Positions 16,167-25,249 of a stretch of DNA of 35,838 nt are shown here, in pieces. The DNA lies in the IMG/VR virus record IMGVR_UViG_3300013099_000049, positions 1 through 35,838 of that record; one strand, written 5' to 3'. Positions within the stretch are counted from its first letter, which is position 1, and each line of letters opens with the position of its first letter. This DNA comes from a virus. Under the pieces are notes generated by a model. It saw only the letters and a list, made by a program, of their open reading frames with translations. It was not told the origin of the DNA and ran no database searches. The translations under genes and the position numbers were made by a program.

Positions 16167-17402
16167 TTATATAGATTGATTTAAACGTTTCTTACCAAGT
16201 TCCATTGTAATAGAATATTCATTACCTGTAATGGAATGTTTTATAGCCATTACAACATATTGACCCGTGTAATATTTATCTAAATCATTATCGCTTTCTT
16301 GTGCAGGTAATTCAACTTGTATCATTTTACCTAATGTTTGCCACCAACACACACCTCCAGGAATTTCAACAATTAATCTATTGGTATCAAGTTTAAGTAT
16401 ACTTGAACGTCTTGACCCTTCCCAATTTTTATAATCATCATGAAATGATTTGGATGAAGTCATATCTTCATGAAGTGTCATATATGATATTGCAGAATTT
16501 CCGGTATCATTAAATACCGATCCCTTATATGGTTTACTTGATTTATCGGAAGGACTAAATTGACCATATTTATATTCTTCTTCAACAATTTTTTTATTGA
16601 TAATATCATGAGCAATTGTTTTACTACCAAAAAATCCACTGGCAAGATTTCTCAATCCATCTAATTGTGATACAAATGCATATTTTTGTATTTTTTGAAA
16701 TGAATCTTCATTTTCTTTACCAATACTTTCATTATAATTAGCTTCTTTATGAATTAACTTAAAGTCCCCACCAATACCATCAGTATACATACTATCAAAA
16801 GATTTATATTTATATTTGTTTTCATCTGTCTGGAAAAAGATAAAGTCTGCTTCTTTGTTTTGTTTTTTAGCAAATTTAGATACAAAATTAACAGTTGATA
16901 TTGGTGATAAATTTGGAATAATTATATCATATTTACCTTCTGTTGAATCCGTTTCAACTGACCCCTTCATTTCTTCTTCAATAACATTTTTTACTATTTG
17001 TTCAGCTTTTTTCTTTTTAAATGATTTTGATACACGTTTTTTAAAATCTGTAATTTGTGCTTCATTTACAAGTTTAATATTATATCCATATGTTTCTTTT
17101 TTAAATAATATTTTATCTGATATGGAATGTATAATAAAATTAAACGTTTTTCCCTGAATACCATCACAGGGTTTTCCACCATCAGTTTCAATTTTAATAT
17201 TAACTTTACTACCAACATTAACATTTTGATTTATTTGAATGTTAATACTATCTATTATTACAAGGTTGGCAGTCCATGTTGGAGAAAATATATCTTGAAA
17301 AACATCAAATGCACTAATTAAATTTGATACATCTGAACCATCTATACTAACTGTATAACTATGAAAATCAAATGGCTTAACATGATTTCTAAATACTGAC
17401 AT
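16167..17402 (-). CDS. 27: gp27-like baseplate hub protein
   Basis: 411 residues, near the 391 of T4 gp27. The N-terminus (FHSYTVSIDGSDVSNLISAF, PTWTANLVIID) and the phage late-control/gpD-like core (VNFVSKFAKKQNKEADFIFF) match the tube-like hub fold. The C-terminus ends in a strand-rich YYTGQYVVMAIKHSITGNEY segment, common to this family. gp27 trimers carry the gp5 spike and continue the tail tube. It overlaps the gp53-like gene by one base and precedes gp5, as expected for a hub operon. Confidence 0.85.
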   Translation of the reverse strand: MSVFRNHVKPFDFHSYTVSIDGSDVSNLISAFDVFQDIFSPTWTANLVIIDSINIQINQNVNVGSKVNIKIETDGGKPCDGIQGKTFNFIIHSISDKILFKKETYGYNIKLVNEAQITDFKKRVSKSFKKKKAEQIVKNVIEEEMKGSVETDSTEGKYDIIIPNLSPISTVNFVSKFAKKQNKEADFIFFQTDENKYKYKSFDSMYTDGIGGDFKLIHKEANYNESIGKENEDSFQKIQKYAFVSQLDGLRNLASGFFGSKTIAHDIINKKIVEEEYKYGQFSPSDKSSKPYKGSVFNDTGNSAISYMTLHEDMTSSKSFHDDYKNWEGSRRSSILKLDTNRLIVEIPGGVCWWQTLGKMIQVELPAQESDNDLDKYYTGQYVVMAIKHSITGNEYSITMELGKKRLNQSI

Positions 17403-17941
17403 TACTGCACTCTCTCAACGTTCATTAAATTTTCAAATTCTAATTGAATTTTATCAATATATACATCTGAAATAACTTTTATATTACGTTTTTCATCATT
17501 TAAAGTTATTTCATAATCACGATTTGAAATGGGTTGTATGTATAATGGTAATTCTTCATCAGCATCTATCCTAGCTTGCCATTTATCAGAATTATATCCA
17601 TCTTCTCTTTTTCCACCATTATCGACATTAATAAAATGATGAACACCATATAATTGATCCCCATATTTACTTTCCATAAATGATTCTAATTCTTGTGATC
17701 CTAACATCCAATCATGATACGGATCTACAATATTATTAATAGCAAAAAGAATCCAAGTAAATTTAGAATAACCATATACCTTATATGACACATCTTCTGC
17801 TTTTTCACCATCCAATAAAGTGTAGTAATAATATAATGATGATCCTTTGAATGGTTTATATCTTGCTAATACAGAATTCATTATATTAACAGTATCAACA
17901 CCATTATATTTTACGTTTTCAAAATATTTAAAATATGCCAT
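17402..17941 (-). CDS. 53: gp53-like baseplate wedge protein
   Basis: 179 residues, near the 196 of T4 gp53. The family pattern is present: YYYYTLLDGEKAEDVSYKVY followed by FTWILFAINNIVDPYHDWML, then a late SDVYIDKIQLEFENLM. gp53 locks wedges around the hub in the T4 baseplate. It shares one base with both neighbours (stop/start overlaps), so gp48/54, gp53 and gp27 are translationally coupled. Confidence 0.85.
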   Translation of the reverse strand: MAYFKYFENVKYNGVDTVNIMNSVLARYKPFKGSSLYYYYTLLDGEKAEDVSYKVYGYSKFTWILFAINNIVDPYHDWMLGSQELESFMESKYGDQLYGVHHFINVDNGGKREDGYNSDKWQARIDADEELPLYIQPISNRDYEITLNDEKRNIKVISDVYIDKIQLEFENLMNVERVQ

Positions 17942-18687
17942 TAGAAACTTACACCTGTTTTAATATCGCCACGAAAAACCAATTCATTTTCAGTAAATTT
18001 AATATTTAATACAGTTTCAGCAGGAAATCCATTCTCTAATGTAGCAAAATGACCCTGACCACTATAACTGACTTGAACATCTGTAATAACAGAACGTTTG
18101 AATTTTGGCATCCAATCCATTCCACCTTTAAGATTTAAATAACTGATTTCCATTTCCCCAGGATATCCGATTCTTGGACTATTTTTGCTGTTTTGAAATG
18201 GTAAAGCAACTGCTCGAAATAATTTTACAATATTATCAATTGTTTTACATTCTTCAACATTATGTGGTGTGAATCTAAATTCCATTGCAAATTGTCTAAA
18301 TCCAATAGATTTGAAATTCATTACCATATATGGGTTAGCAATTTCCCTAGTAAGTTGACCCCTTACTGCTTCTGCTTTACCTTGATCAACGTGTGCCATT
18401 GATGCTAAATTCATTCCAGCTTTTTCAAAAATACTTTGAATTGAAACACCATCAGTAGTTGCACCTGCCATTTCAGCACCTATACCGCCCATTGATGCTT
18501 GCTCCCATGATATATTCATTGGGTTATTTAAATCTTTTGGTACAGGCATATAAATACCATCACCAAATTCATTTTTAAATGGAGTTGATGTTTTTGAATT
18601 TTTTCTATCATAAAATTGAAAAATGATTGCTGTAGCACCCCACGTTAAATATTTCATTATATCGTGTGGATACATTAATAAACTCAT
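17941..18687 (-). CDS. 48: gp48/gp54-like baseplate-tail tube junction protein
   Basis: 248 residues. The C-terminal part (WMPKFKRSVITDVQVSYSGQ, FPAETVLNIKFTENELVFRGD) is the tube-fold signature of the T4 gp48/gp54 family that caps the hub and starts tube polymerisation. The middle FRFTPHNVEECKTIDNIVKL is also typical. Only one such protein is seen here, so it could be either gp48 or gp54. It is shorter than T4 gp48 (364) and gp54 (320). It is the first gene of the minus-strand baseplate run. Confidence 0.7.
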   Translation of the reverse strand: MSLLMYPHDIMKYLTWGATAIIFQFYDRKNSKTSTPFKNEFGDGIYMPVPKDLNNPMNISWEQASMGGIGAEMAGATTDGVSIQSIFEKAGMNLASMAHVDQGKAEAVRGQLTREIANPYMVMNFKSIGFRQFAMEFRFTPHNVEECKTIDNIVKLFRAVALPFQNSKNSPRIGYPGEMEISYLNLKGGMDWMPKFKRSVITDVQVSYSGQGHFATLENGFPAETVLNIKFTENELVFRGDIKTGVSF

Positions 18688-18698
18688 AAATCTTTCCT

Positions 18699-18706
18699 TA
18701 TAAATA
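18699..18706 (+). promoter_or_regulatory. late promoter TATAAATA
   Basis: A perfect late box on the plus strand, 29 bases before the gp4-like ATG at 18735. It lies in the short divergent gap between the two tail and head transcription units. Confidence 0.75.
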
Positions 18707-18734
18707 TGTTTAATACTATTTAGGTTTAATTAAT

Positions 18735-19181
18735 ATGGGAAAGTTTCATCAAGGGAAATATGTAGTAAAGAATAAAGATAAATATGTGGGGGATGTGAAA
18801 AATGTTATTTATCGTTCCGGATGGGAAAAGAAAGTTTTTTTACGATTAGATATAAACCCAAATGTATTAAAATGGGGTAGTGAGATATTACCAATTCCAT
18901 ATTTTAGTACGATTGATAATAAAACTCGCAGATATTTTCCGGATTTAATTGTGAAATACAAAAACAAAGATGGTAATATTGTAGTTGATATGGTCGAAAT
19001 TAAACCATTCAAACAAACACAACCACCTAAAAAGGGTGGTGGTAAAAATTCAAAAAGACGTTATATCACTGAATGTTTAACATATAGAAAAAATCAAGAT
19101 AAATGGAATTCAGCAGAAATGTGGTGTAAAAAACAAGGATATAACTTTCGATTAATGACGGAAAATGAGATATACAATTAA
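18735..19181 (+). CDS. 4: gp4-like head completion nuclease
   Basis: 148 residues, almost the length of T4 gp4 (150). The match is close along its length: MGKFHQGKYVVKNKDKYVGD, VIYRSGWEKKVFLRLD, RRYFPDLIVKY, VEIKPFKQTQPPK and ITECLTYRKNQDKWNSAE. The pattern E-x10-20-D-xn-E-x-K is that of TnsA-like nucleases. T4 gp4 (gp50/65) completes the filled head before tail joining. Its ATG is preceded by a late promoter, and its stop shares a base with the next ATG. Confidence 0.9.
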   Translation: MGKFHQGKYVVKNKDKYVGDVKNVIYRSGWEKKVFLRLDINPNVLKWGSEILPIPYFSTIDNKTRRYFPDLIVKYKNKDGNIVVDMVEIKPFKQTQPPKKGGGKNSKRRYITECLTYRKNQDKWNSAEMWCKKQGYNFRLMTENEIYN

Positions 19182-19834
19182 TGGCATTTATAAAAAATTT
19201 AAAAAAATTAACAAATAAGTTCAAAAACATGACTGCTTCTGAACTAAAAAAGGCATCCAAAAAATCAATTAATTGGTTGAAAAAGAATTTAGGTGGTGGT
19301 GGCAAAGATGCTGATACTAAATCAAAAGATCCTAAAAATTGGGTTCCAAGTAATTTAAAAGGACAGGATATTGAATTTAGAAAAGCAATATCTAAAACAG
19401 GATATCCATTGATAGGTATGTTGTATTTCTATACCTATGCTCCAAAACATGCAAAGACACTACCATATTATGATACGTTTCCGTGTGTTATTCCTATCAA
19501 TTATAAAAAGGGTGGTATGTTAGGTATAAACTTTCATTACTTGCCCCCAATATTAAGAGCAACTTTATTAGATGCTTTGCTATCAATTAAAACACATACT
19601 GCTCATAATGGTAGACCAGATGATTATTTTAAAATATCATACGATTATCTTAAAGGGTTTTCAAAATCAAATCTTGTTAAACCAACAATAAAACGTTATT
19701 TATTTAGTCATGTTAGGAGTAATTTTGCTCATATTAGATCCGAAGAATGGGAAAATGCAGTAATGTTACCAGTAGAACAATTTCAGAAAGAAAACAAACG
19801 TACAGTTTGGGCTGATAGTAGGAGTAAGGTTTAA
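19181..19834 (+). CDS. conserved phage protein, possibly gp2-like DNA end protector
   Basis: 217 residues. A basic, lysine-rich N-terminus (about 60 residues) with a GGGG linker precedes a globular domain with DTFPCVIPINYKKGGMLGIN and FHYLPPILRATLLDALL. This last block resembles proteins annotated as DNA end protector gp2 in T4-like phages, from memory only. In T4, gene 2 lies beside gene 4, which supports the idea. A protector of packaged DNA ends against RecBCD would act inside the injected cell. It is tightly linked to gp4 upstream and the tube protein downstream. Confidence 0.5.
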   Translation: MAFIKNLKKLTNKFKNMTASELKKASKKSINWLKKNLGGGGKDADTKSKDPKNWVPSNLKGQDIEFRKAISKTGYPLIGMLYFYTYAPKHAKTLPYYDTFPCVIPINYKKGGMLGINFHYLPPILRATLLDALLSIKTHTAHNGRPDDYFKISYDYLKGFSKSNLVKPTIKRYLFSHVRSNFAHIRSEEWENAVMLPVEQFQKENKRTVWADSRSKV

Positions 19835-20365
19835 ATGTCAAGTTCTCAAATGGGTGTTGATAGATTTATCAGTAATGTAAAAGAAGGTTTAGCTTCCCCA
19901 AATAGATATACCGTTGAATTTAGTAATCCTGCAAATGGTAAACGGGATGATCCAAGTATTTCAATAATGTGTAATGTTGCTCAGTTGCCTGGAAGAAATA
20001 TTAAATCATACACAAATAATCATTACTATTCACCAAAACTGCCCCTAGAAAACGAATTTCAGCCAATTACATTCAGTTTCATAAGCCAAATTGGTTTTCC
20101 GGAACGTAAATGGTTTGAAGCATGGCAGAAACAAGTAATTGAACCTGATACCGATATGATTCATTTCCATGATGATTTTAGTGGTAGTATTATAATTTCC
20201 CATTTAAACCACGAAACGGGCAAACCTGACTATAAAATTAGATTATGGGAAGCATGGCCTTTATCTATTGGTGAAGTGGGTATGGGGTATTCTATGACAA
20301 ACGAAACAATGATACAATCAGTTACCTTTACCTATTGGTATTGGGAAACATTAACATTAGCATAA
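19835..20365 (+). CDS. gp19-like tail tube family protein
   Basis: 176 residues (T4 gp19 has 163). The layout is typical of tube monomers: PNRYTVEFSNPA at the start, then CNVAQLPGRNIKSYTNNHYY, FISQIGFPERKWFEAWQKQV, and a final strand block YKIRLWEAWPLSIGEVGMGY. It may be the main tube protein or a paralogue at the baseplate end. It begins at the base after the previous stop. Confidence 0.75.
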   Translation: MSSSQMGVDRFISNVKEGLASPNRYTVEFSNPANGKRDDPSISIMCNVAQLPGRNIKSYTNNHYYSPKLPLENEFQPITFSFISQIGFPERKWFEAWQKQVIEPDTDMIHFHDDFSGSIIISHLNHETGKPDYKIRLWEAWPLSIGEVGMGYSMTNETMIQSVTFTYWYWETLTLA

Positions 20366-20368
20366 ATA
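20361..20368 (+). promoter_or_regulatory. possible weak late promoter CATAAATA
   Basis: One mismatch to the late box, overlapping the end of the tube gene and 26 bases before the gp26-like ATG. AAAGGAAAAAT supplies the ribosome site. Activity is uncertain. Confidence 0.3.
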
Positions 20369-20393
20369 ATATGACAATAAAAGGAAAAATATA

Positions 20394-21131
20394 ATGGCAT
20401 TACCAACAATTAAAGTACCAAAATTTACACTAACATTACCTGTATCAAAAATGGAAATTAAAGCAAGACCATTTTTAATACGTGAACAAAAAATGTTATT
20501 ACAAGCAATGGAAATTGGAGATAAAAACCAAGTAGTTTTAGCATTGGATGAAATTATGTCTGATTGTACTTTCGGTGAAGTTGATATTGATAATTTATCA
20601 GTACCAGATGTTGAATTTTTAATGCTTCATTTAAGATCAAAATCGGTTGGTGAAGAAATTAAAATGTCTTATACTTGCAATAATACTGTCCAAGATGATA
20701 ATGATGAACCAAGTGTATGTGGTGGTAAAATAAAATTAGCAATTAGTATCAATGATATTAATGTTAAGACATTTAATGATCATAAAAGCCAACTTTTATT
20801 TGATGGTGGAATTGGTATGGAATTACAAGATATACCATATGGAACATACAAACATATATCTACCGACAAAGATTCAGTTGAACGTACAATGAAATTGAGA
20901 AATAGTTGTGTAAAATCTGTATTTGATGAAAATCGTGTATGGTCAAGAAAAGAATTTACGGATGAAGATTTAGATGATTTTGTTGAAAATTTATATTCAA
21001 CTGATTATGATCAGATTGAAGATTTTATTAATACTATGCCAATATTAGAACATGTTATTGAATTAAAATGTCCTGATTGCAGACATAAAGAAAAAATTAC
21101 CCTAAGAGGGTTGGATGATTTTTTAGGATAA
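20394..21131 (+). CDS. 26: gp26-like baseplate hub protein
   Basis: 245 residues. It matches the T4 baseplate gp26 family (PF12322 type): MALPTIKVPKFTLTLPVSKM, then KARPFLIREQKMLLQAMEIG, VPDVEFLMLHLRSKSVGEEI, and a late zinc-like pair KCPDCRHKEKI. A second cysteine pair (YTCNN...SVCGGK) could complete a metal site. gp26 is needed for T4 hub assembly. Its TAA shares a base with the ATG of the small ORF downstream (TAATG). Confidence 0.85.
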   Translation: MALPTIKVPKFTLTLPVSKMEIKARPFLIREQKMLLQAMEIGDKNQVVLALDEIMSDCTFGEVDIDNLSVPDVEFLMLHLRSKSVGEEIKMSYTCNNTVQDDNDEPSVCGGKIKLAISINDINVKTFNDHKSQLLFDGGIGMELQDIPYGTYKHISTDKDSVERTMKLRNSCVKSVFDENRVWSRKEFTDEDLDDFVENLYSTDYDQIEDFINTMPILEHVIELKCPDCRHKEKITLRGLDDFLG

Positions 21132-21295
21132 TGTTCGGTACGGGTGAGCTATTTCAAATGTATCGAACAAATTTCACCTTAATGGATTCATTTAAATACG
21201 ATATCAATCTCTTTGAGAATATGATCCCGTATGAAAAAGAAATATATTTAGCATTATTGCTAGAAAAACTTAATAGAGAGAGAAGTACCCAATGA
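21131..21295 (+). CDS. small ORF coupled to gp26 (54 aa)
   Basis: ATG at 21131-21133 overlaps the gp26 stop and the TGA at 21293-21295 overlaps the next ATG. The 54 residues (MFGTGELFQMYRTNFTLMDS..., MIPYEKEIYLALLLEKLNRE) look like the short chaperone-like proteins that follow gp26 or tape-chaperone genes in contractile tails. Position and coupling are strong; the exact role is inferred. Confidence 0.65.
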   Translation: MFGTGELFQMYRTNFTLMDSFKYDINLFENMIPYEKEIYLALLLEKLNRERSTQ

Positions 21296-23640
21296 CAATT
21301 AGATTTGGTTCAGAAGATCAACAAGCATCTATAAGAGATATAACGTCTGCTTATAAATTGCAACATAATGAATTAGATACTAGTTTCCGTATGGCAGATT
21401 TTGAAAAAGCAATACAGGAAAAATTGCGTGAAACACTTCAAGAGGAAAATAAGGAAAATATCAAAGGTGGTAAAGGTATTCAAGATACCGTTAGTGTAAA
21501 TAATTTTGAAAATGATGAAATAACTAAATTCTATAAAGATGAAATTGGTGATTTAATCGGTAATGTTAAAAACATGAACCGTAGACAATTAAAAACACAA
21601 CAAGCAAGAATGAAAAATTTACTTGCTTCTGTTGATAAATCACAATTAAAAGAATCTGAATTTATTAAAGCACAATTATTGAAATCACAATCATTCTTAG
21701 ATCAGGAAGTTAAAGCACAAAGTAGTTGGACAAAACGCAGTAAAGATGCTATGGATGATGCACTTGATAAGTATGTTGATATACAATCATTGGCATTTGG
21801 TTTAGTTGATAATAATCCATTAGCATCAGTTGCAATTAAAATGGCTGGAAATTGGTATAAAAGAAATAAAGAACAGAAAAAAGAAACTGCTAAAATGCTC
21901 GAAGCTCAAACACATAGAGAGCAAATGGCTCAATATAATGAAGATGAAAAAGCTGAACAATTAAAGCAACAAGAAAAAGATCACGATGAATTACAAAAAT
22001 TACAAAAAGATCAATTTGGTAGTAAAGAAAGTGCTTTACAAGATCAAAATGTCATTAAGAAAGATGAAGATAATACTGGAGTTGATCAACCAAAAGAAAA
22101 TGTTGCTGAACAAATTCAAACTCAGCAACATCAAAAATCTGCATTAAAAGCGGAAAAAAATTATTATCAACAAACAGCAACATGGCAAAAGAAAAATATT
22201 AAAATATTAAGTAATACTTATAAGAAAGTAAACTTGATTGAAAAACATACCAAACAATCACTAAAATTCCAAAAACAAAATGGTGGAAAACGTGGCGGTA
22301 TGATGGGTGGTAAAATGGGTATGGGTATGATGGGTGCGGGTCTTGCTGTTGCTGGTGCTGGTGCAGTTGGATATTTAATCGGGGAAGGTATAAACATGGC
22401 AATTGAAGAAGTTACGGGGGATACAGTGGGAAATAATATATATAACGTTTTTAACGGTTCAACAAAACCGGAAGATTTAAGTGAAGATGAACAGAAAAAA
22501 CATAAGGATCTTAGAATTGATGAAATGTCTTATGATGGTATGGGTACATTAAAAGATAAAATTGAAGATACGGGAGCAGTCGATTTTAATTGGCTCGGAA
22601 ATAGTAAAATCAAGGATGTCGATAAATTAAGAGCTTTATCTAAATTTGAATTGGATTTATTATATAATCATGATGATTGGAGTAAAGAGGATAAAGAAAA
22701 ACTTGAAATGGTTATGATGGAAAAAAATAAAGAATCTGATGATAGATCGAAAGCTATTGGGAAACGAGAAAAAACTAAAAAGAATAATAGAAATAATTCA
22801 TCATTGGGGAGTGTATCAGAAAAATATGAAACTGGTGGAAGGGGAGTAGGAACTATATCAAGTGGAAGGGGAGATCCAGGTGGTGTATCTTATGGTAGTT
22901 ATCAATTGGCATCAAAAACTGGAACTTTACAAAAGTATCTTGAACAATCAGAATTTAAAGATCAATTAAGTGGGGATATAAATTCCGAAGAATTCAAAGC
23001 AAATTGGAAAAAATTAGCAAAAGAAGAACCTGAAAAATTCAAAATGGATCAACATGATTTCATTAAAAAAACTCATTACGATCCTGTATTGACAGAATAT
23101 AAAAAACAAAGTGGTATGAAAGGTGAGATTGATTCGGGTCTTGCTAATGCTCTTTGGTCACAATCTGTTCAACATAGTAAACGTGGAAATGATAAAATTA
23201 TTGCTGAATCATTGAAAGGATTACCGGAAGATGCTACCTCTGAACAACGTATATCAGCGTTATATGGTGCTCGAAGTAATTATGTATCTAAGTTGAATAT
23301 GAATCAAAATACTAAAAATAATGTATTAAATAGATATTCAAATGAGGAAGGGGATGCTTTGGCACTTGCTGGAATTAGTGGAGTTGGTTCAACAGAAGGT
23401 TTAATTCCAACACAACCACAAAGTACAGAATTAACTGCACAAATTGATTCAACTAAAAATGAAATTGATCAAAAAACTAAGGAAACTTCAAAACAACCAA
23501 TAATTGTTAGTCAAGTTGCCAATAATACAACTAATGGTGGAAAATCTCAGGTTGGAAATCCTATTCCATCATCAGCCAGAAATACAGAATCATCTAATCA
23601 AAGGATTACTGATCGCTATATTTCCGGTGGTATGGTTTAA
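21292..23640 (+). CDS. hub/tape-like tail protein with predicted muralytic domain
   Basis: 782 residues. The first 310 are highly charged and helical, probably coiled coil (QKKETAKMLEAQTHREQMAQ). Residues about 333-370 are glycine-rich and hydrophobic (MMGAGLAVAGAGAVGYLIGE), like a membrane-active tape segment. Residues about 506-690 carry EKYETGGRGVGTISSGRGDP followed by GGVSYGSYQLAS, a signature I associate with predicted tail- and T6SS-linked peptidoglycan hydrolases; the glutamate of KYE would be the catalytic candidate. The tail is disordered and rich in Q, N and T. Its place after gp26 matches the hub/tape gene 29 region of T4. Confidence 0.65.
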   Translation: MTIRFGSEDQQASIRDITSAYKLQHNELDTSFRMADFEKAIQEKLRETLQEENKENIKGGKGIQDTVSVNNFENDEITKFYKDEIGDLIGNVKNMNRRQLKTQQARMKNLLASVDKSQLKESEFIKAQLLKSQSFLDQEVKAQSSWTKRSKDAMDDALDKYVDIQSLAFGLVDNNPLASVAIKMAGNWYKRNKEQKKETAKMLEAQTHREQMAQYNEDEKAEQLKQQEKDHDELQKLQKDQFGSKESALQDQNVIKKDEDNTGVDQPKENVAEQIQTQQHQKSALKAEKNYYQQTATWQKKNIKILSNTYKKVNLIEKHTKQSLKFQKQNGGKRGGMMGGKMGMGMMGAGLAVAGAGAVGYLIGEGINMAIEEVTGDTVGNNIYNVFNGSTKPEDLSEDEQKKHKDLRIDEMSYDGMGTLKDKIEDTGAVDFNWLGNSKIKDVDKLRALSKFELDLLYNHDDWSKEDKEKLEMVMMEKNKESDDRSKAIGKREKTKKNNRNNSSLGSVSEKYETGGRGVGTISSGRGDPGGVSYGSYQLASKTGTLQKYLEQSEFKDQLSGDINSEEFKANWKKLAKEEPEKFKMDQHDFIKKTHYDPVLTEYKKQSGMKGEIDSGLANALWSQSVQHSKRGNDKIIAESLKGLPEDATSEQRISALYGARSNYVSKLNMNQNTKNNVLNRYSNEEGDALALAGISGVGSTEGLIPTQPQSTELTAQIDSTKNEIDQKTKETSKQPIIVSQVANNTTNGGKSQVGNPIPSSARNTESSNQRITDRYISGGMV

Positions 23641-23876
23641 CGATTACTGTTCACATAGTCTTGCCAAACATTTTTTTGATGTTTGGCATGTTCAATGATA
23701 TTTTCAAGATCTGCAATGGTTAATGTATGGGTAACGACAGTCGAACCACCACTATAACCATAATCAACTTCAACATCAAAATCTATTTCACCATCACCAT
23801 CGACTTCAATAGTTAATGATCCCATATTTTCCACAAAAAGAACTTCTTTATTATAAAAAACTTCTTCATCATTCAT
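23637..23876 (-). CDS. acidic hypothetical protein
   Basis: 79 residues, very acidic, with a run of strands (GSLTIEVDGDGEIDFDVEVD) and a helical C-terminus. The last 4 bases overlap the convergent tail gene. The start overlaps the gene upstream by 4 nt. Function unknown. Confidence 0.6.
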   Translation of the reverse strand: MNDEEVFYNKEVLFVENMGSLTIEVDGDGEIDFDVEVDYGYSGGSTVVTHTLTIADLENIIEHAKHQKNVWQDYVNSNR

Positions 23877-24106
23877 CTTTTATTACCTTTACATGATATT
23901 GGTTGTGGTGGTAAGTTTACACCATTATCTTTAAACATTTGAACAACTGCAATTGTTTTTGGTCCGGATGCAACAAAAGAATCATCACCCCAAGAGAATA
24001 AATATTCATAACCATTCACACATCTAACCACATATCTTAAATCATCCGAACTCATACCAAATGAATTACTTGATATGATTAATAATATAATAATTAATTT
24101 TTTCAT
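23873..24106 (-). CDS. small exported protein
   Basis: 77 residues. A signal peptide is clear: MKK, then a hydrophobic core LIIILLIISS and a cleavage-like SFG/M at about residue 18. The mature part has two cysteines (VRCVNGYEY and PISCKGNKR) that could pair in the periplasm. A role at the cell envelope, such as superinfection exclusion, is possible but unproven. Confidence 0.6.
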   Translation of the reverse strand: MKKLIIILLIISSNSFGMSSDDLRYVVRCVNGYEYLFSWGDDSFVASGPKTIAVVQMFKDNGVNLPPQPISCKGNKR

Positions 24107-24249
24107 TACATATCCCTGTAATTAATATTACGTTCGTCAAAAAAACCCAATTTGATTCCAAGTTTGGTAAGTCTCGGTAAACGTTTACGAATACGCCAAT
24201 TATTAGCCAAAATATGAATAGCTAAAAGTCTTTTAGCTTGTTTAGTCAT
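24106..24249 (-). CDS. small basic protein (47 aa)
   Basis: MTKQAKRLLAIHILANNWRI... basic and helical. The ATG at 24249 is chosen because GGAG lies eight bases upstream; an ATG at 24288 would add 13 residues with no ribosome site. Its stop shares the base at 24106 with the next ATG. It could be a small nucleic-acid-binding peptide. Confidence 0.5.
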   Translation of the reverse strand: MTKQAKRLLAIHILANNWRIRKRLPRLTKLGIKLGFFDERNINYRDM

Positions 24250-24312
24250 AATTATATCTCCAAAGTAGAAAAATATATTATCCCACAATTAATAATAAAG
24301 ATATATATCCCA

Positions 24313-24579
24313 TTATGGGTATGGTTCCCAATTTTCCAATTTTAAGTATTTTTTAGCATCATTAAATCTATTACTGCCTGCAAACAATACACGATTTGGA
24401 GATTTTTTCCATATACCAATTGAATTTTGATACACCATATTATATAAAATTATATTTTCTCGATCATTGTATTTTTGGTATTCTTTTTCTGAACATTCAA
24501 TCCAATAAGTACCATCGGTATATTTAAATAATATTGGTGGTTCTGTTAATGCACCAATTATAAATTTAAACCAATTCAT
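24313..24579 (-). CDS. hypothetical protein (88 aa)
   Basis: Starts MNWFKFIIGALTEPPILFKY at 24579 with AGGA nine bases upstream, overlapping the previous gene by 14 nt. The N-terminal 15 residues are hydrophobic, then polar and aromatic (DGTYWIECSEKEYQKY). Function unknown. Confidence 0.6.
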   Translation of the reverse strand: MNWFKFIIGALTEPPILFKYTDGTYWIECSEKEYQKYNDRENIILYNMVYQNSIGIWKKSPNRVLFAGSNRFNDAKKYLKLENWEPYP

Positions 24580-24787
24580 TAATAATATTCCTTGCTTCTG
24601 CAAGTGTATTTAATTTACTTTTACATATTCTCAAATCAGATCTACATTCTTTCAATTGATTTTCTAATTCATCATATGTTGGACAACGTATATATTTATT
24701 ACATGAATATTTTCCATTACCCATATCATAAACACCATCCCTACCACAACCACACGTCATATCTACAAATTTATCATTATCATTCAT
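24566..24787 (-). CDS. cysteine-rich small protein
   Basis: 73 residues with CGCGRDG, YSCNKYIRCP and a coiled C-terminus (LENQLKECRSDLRICKSKLN). Possible zinc site in the first half. It shares one base with the start of the neighbouring gene. Function unknown. Confidence 0.6.
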   Translation of the reverse strand: MNDNDKFVDMTCGCGRDGVYDMGNGKYSCNKYIRCPTYDELENQLKECRSDLRICKSKLNTLAEARNIINELV

Positions 24788-25008
24788 TATATTTGTTCCG
24801 TAAAATATTTTGTACTCATATATCCTAAATACGAAATACTTATTAATGCTGTATTATCACAAGCAAAACAATTAGCATATTCTTTTGCCTCTTGAATTAA
24901 TTTTTTTGTTATTTTATCTTTTACTTCATAACCCATATATGTTGTTTTTATTGCATCACCTTCACGAAAACAATAATTGTACCAATATAGTTCTGTATGT
25001 TCATTCAT
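24787..25008 (-). CDS. hypothetical protein (73 aa)
   Basis: MNEHTELYWYNYCFREGDAI..., with CFACDN in the middle. The family is not recognised. The ribosome site AAAGGAAAA precedes the ATG. Confidence 0.6.
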   Translation of the reverse strand: MNEHTELYWYNYCFREGDAIKTTYMGYEVKDKITKKLIQEAKEYANCFACDNTALISISYLGYMSTKYFTEQI

Positions 25009-25023
25009 TGATTTTCCTTTTGA

Positions 25024-25245
25024 TTAAAATGGTACACCATTATGTTCAGATGTATATCTTAATAAAGCAGATAATTCTCTAATTTCTTTTTCGTACATAT
25101 CTGCAATAAATTTATTTTTTTTACTTTCCATACCATAATCACTAATATGATCATTCATTAGTTCAATGGAATTTTGTTTTGATTCTATTAATGCTTGATG
25201 TATTCTATACCACACATCTAGATCAACAGTTTGGATTTTTGCCAT
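25024..25245 (-). CDS. hypothetical helical protein (73 aa)
   Basis: MAKIQTVDLDVWYRIHQALI... mostly helical and charged, ending YTSEHNGVPF. A GGAGG ribosome site about 10 bases before the ATG. Function unknown. Confidence 0.6.
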   Translation of the reverse strand: MAKIQTVDLDVWYRIHQALIESKQNSIELMNDHISDYGMESKKNKFIADMYEKEIRELSALLRYTSEHNGVPF

Positions 25246-25249
25246 AATA

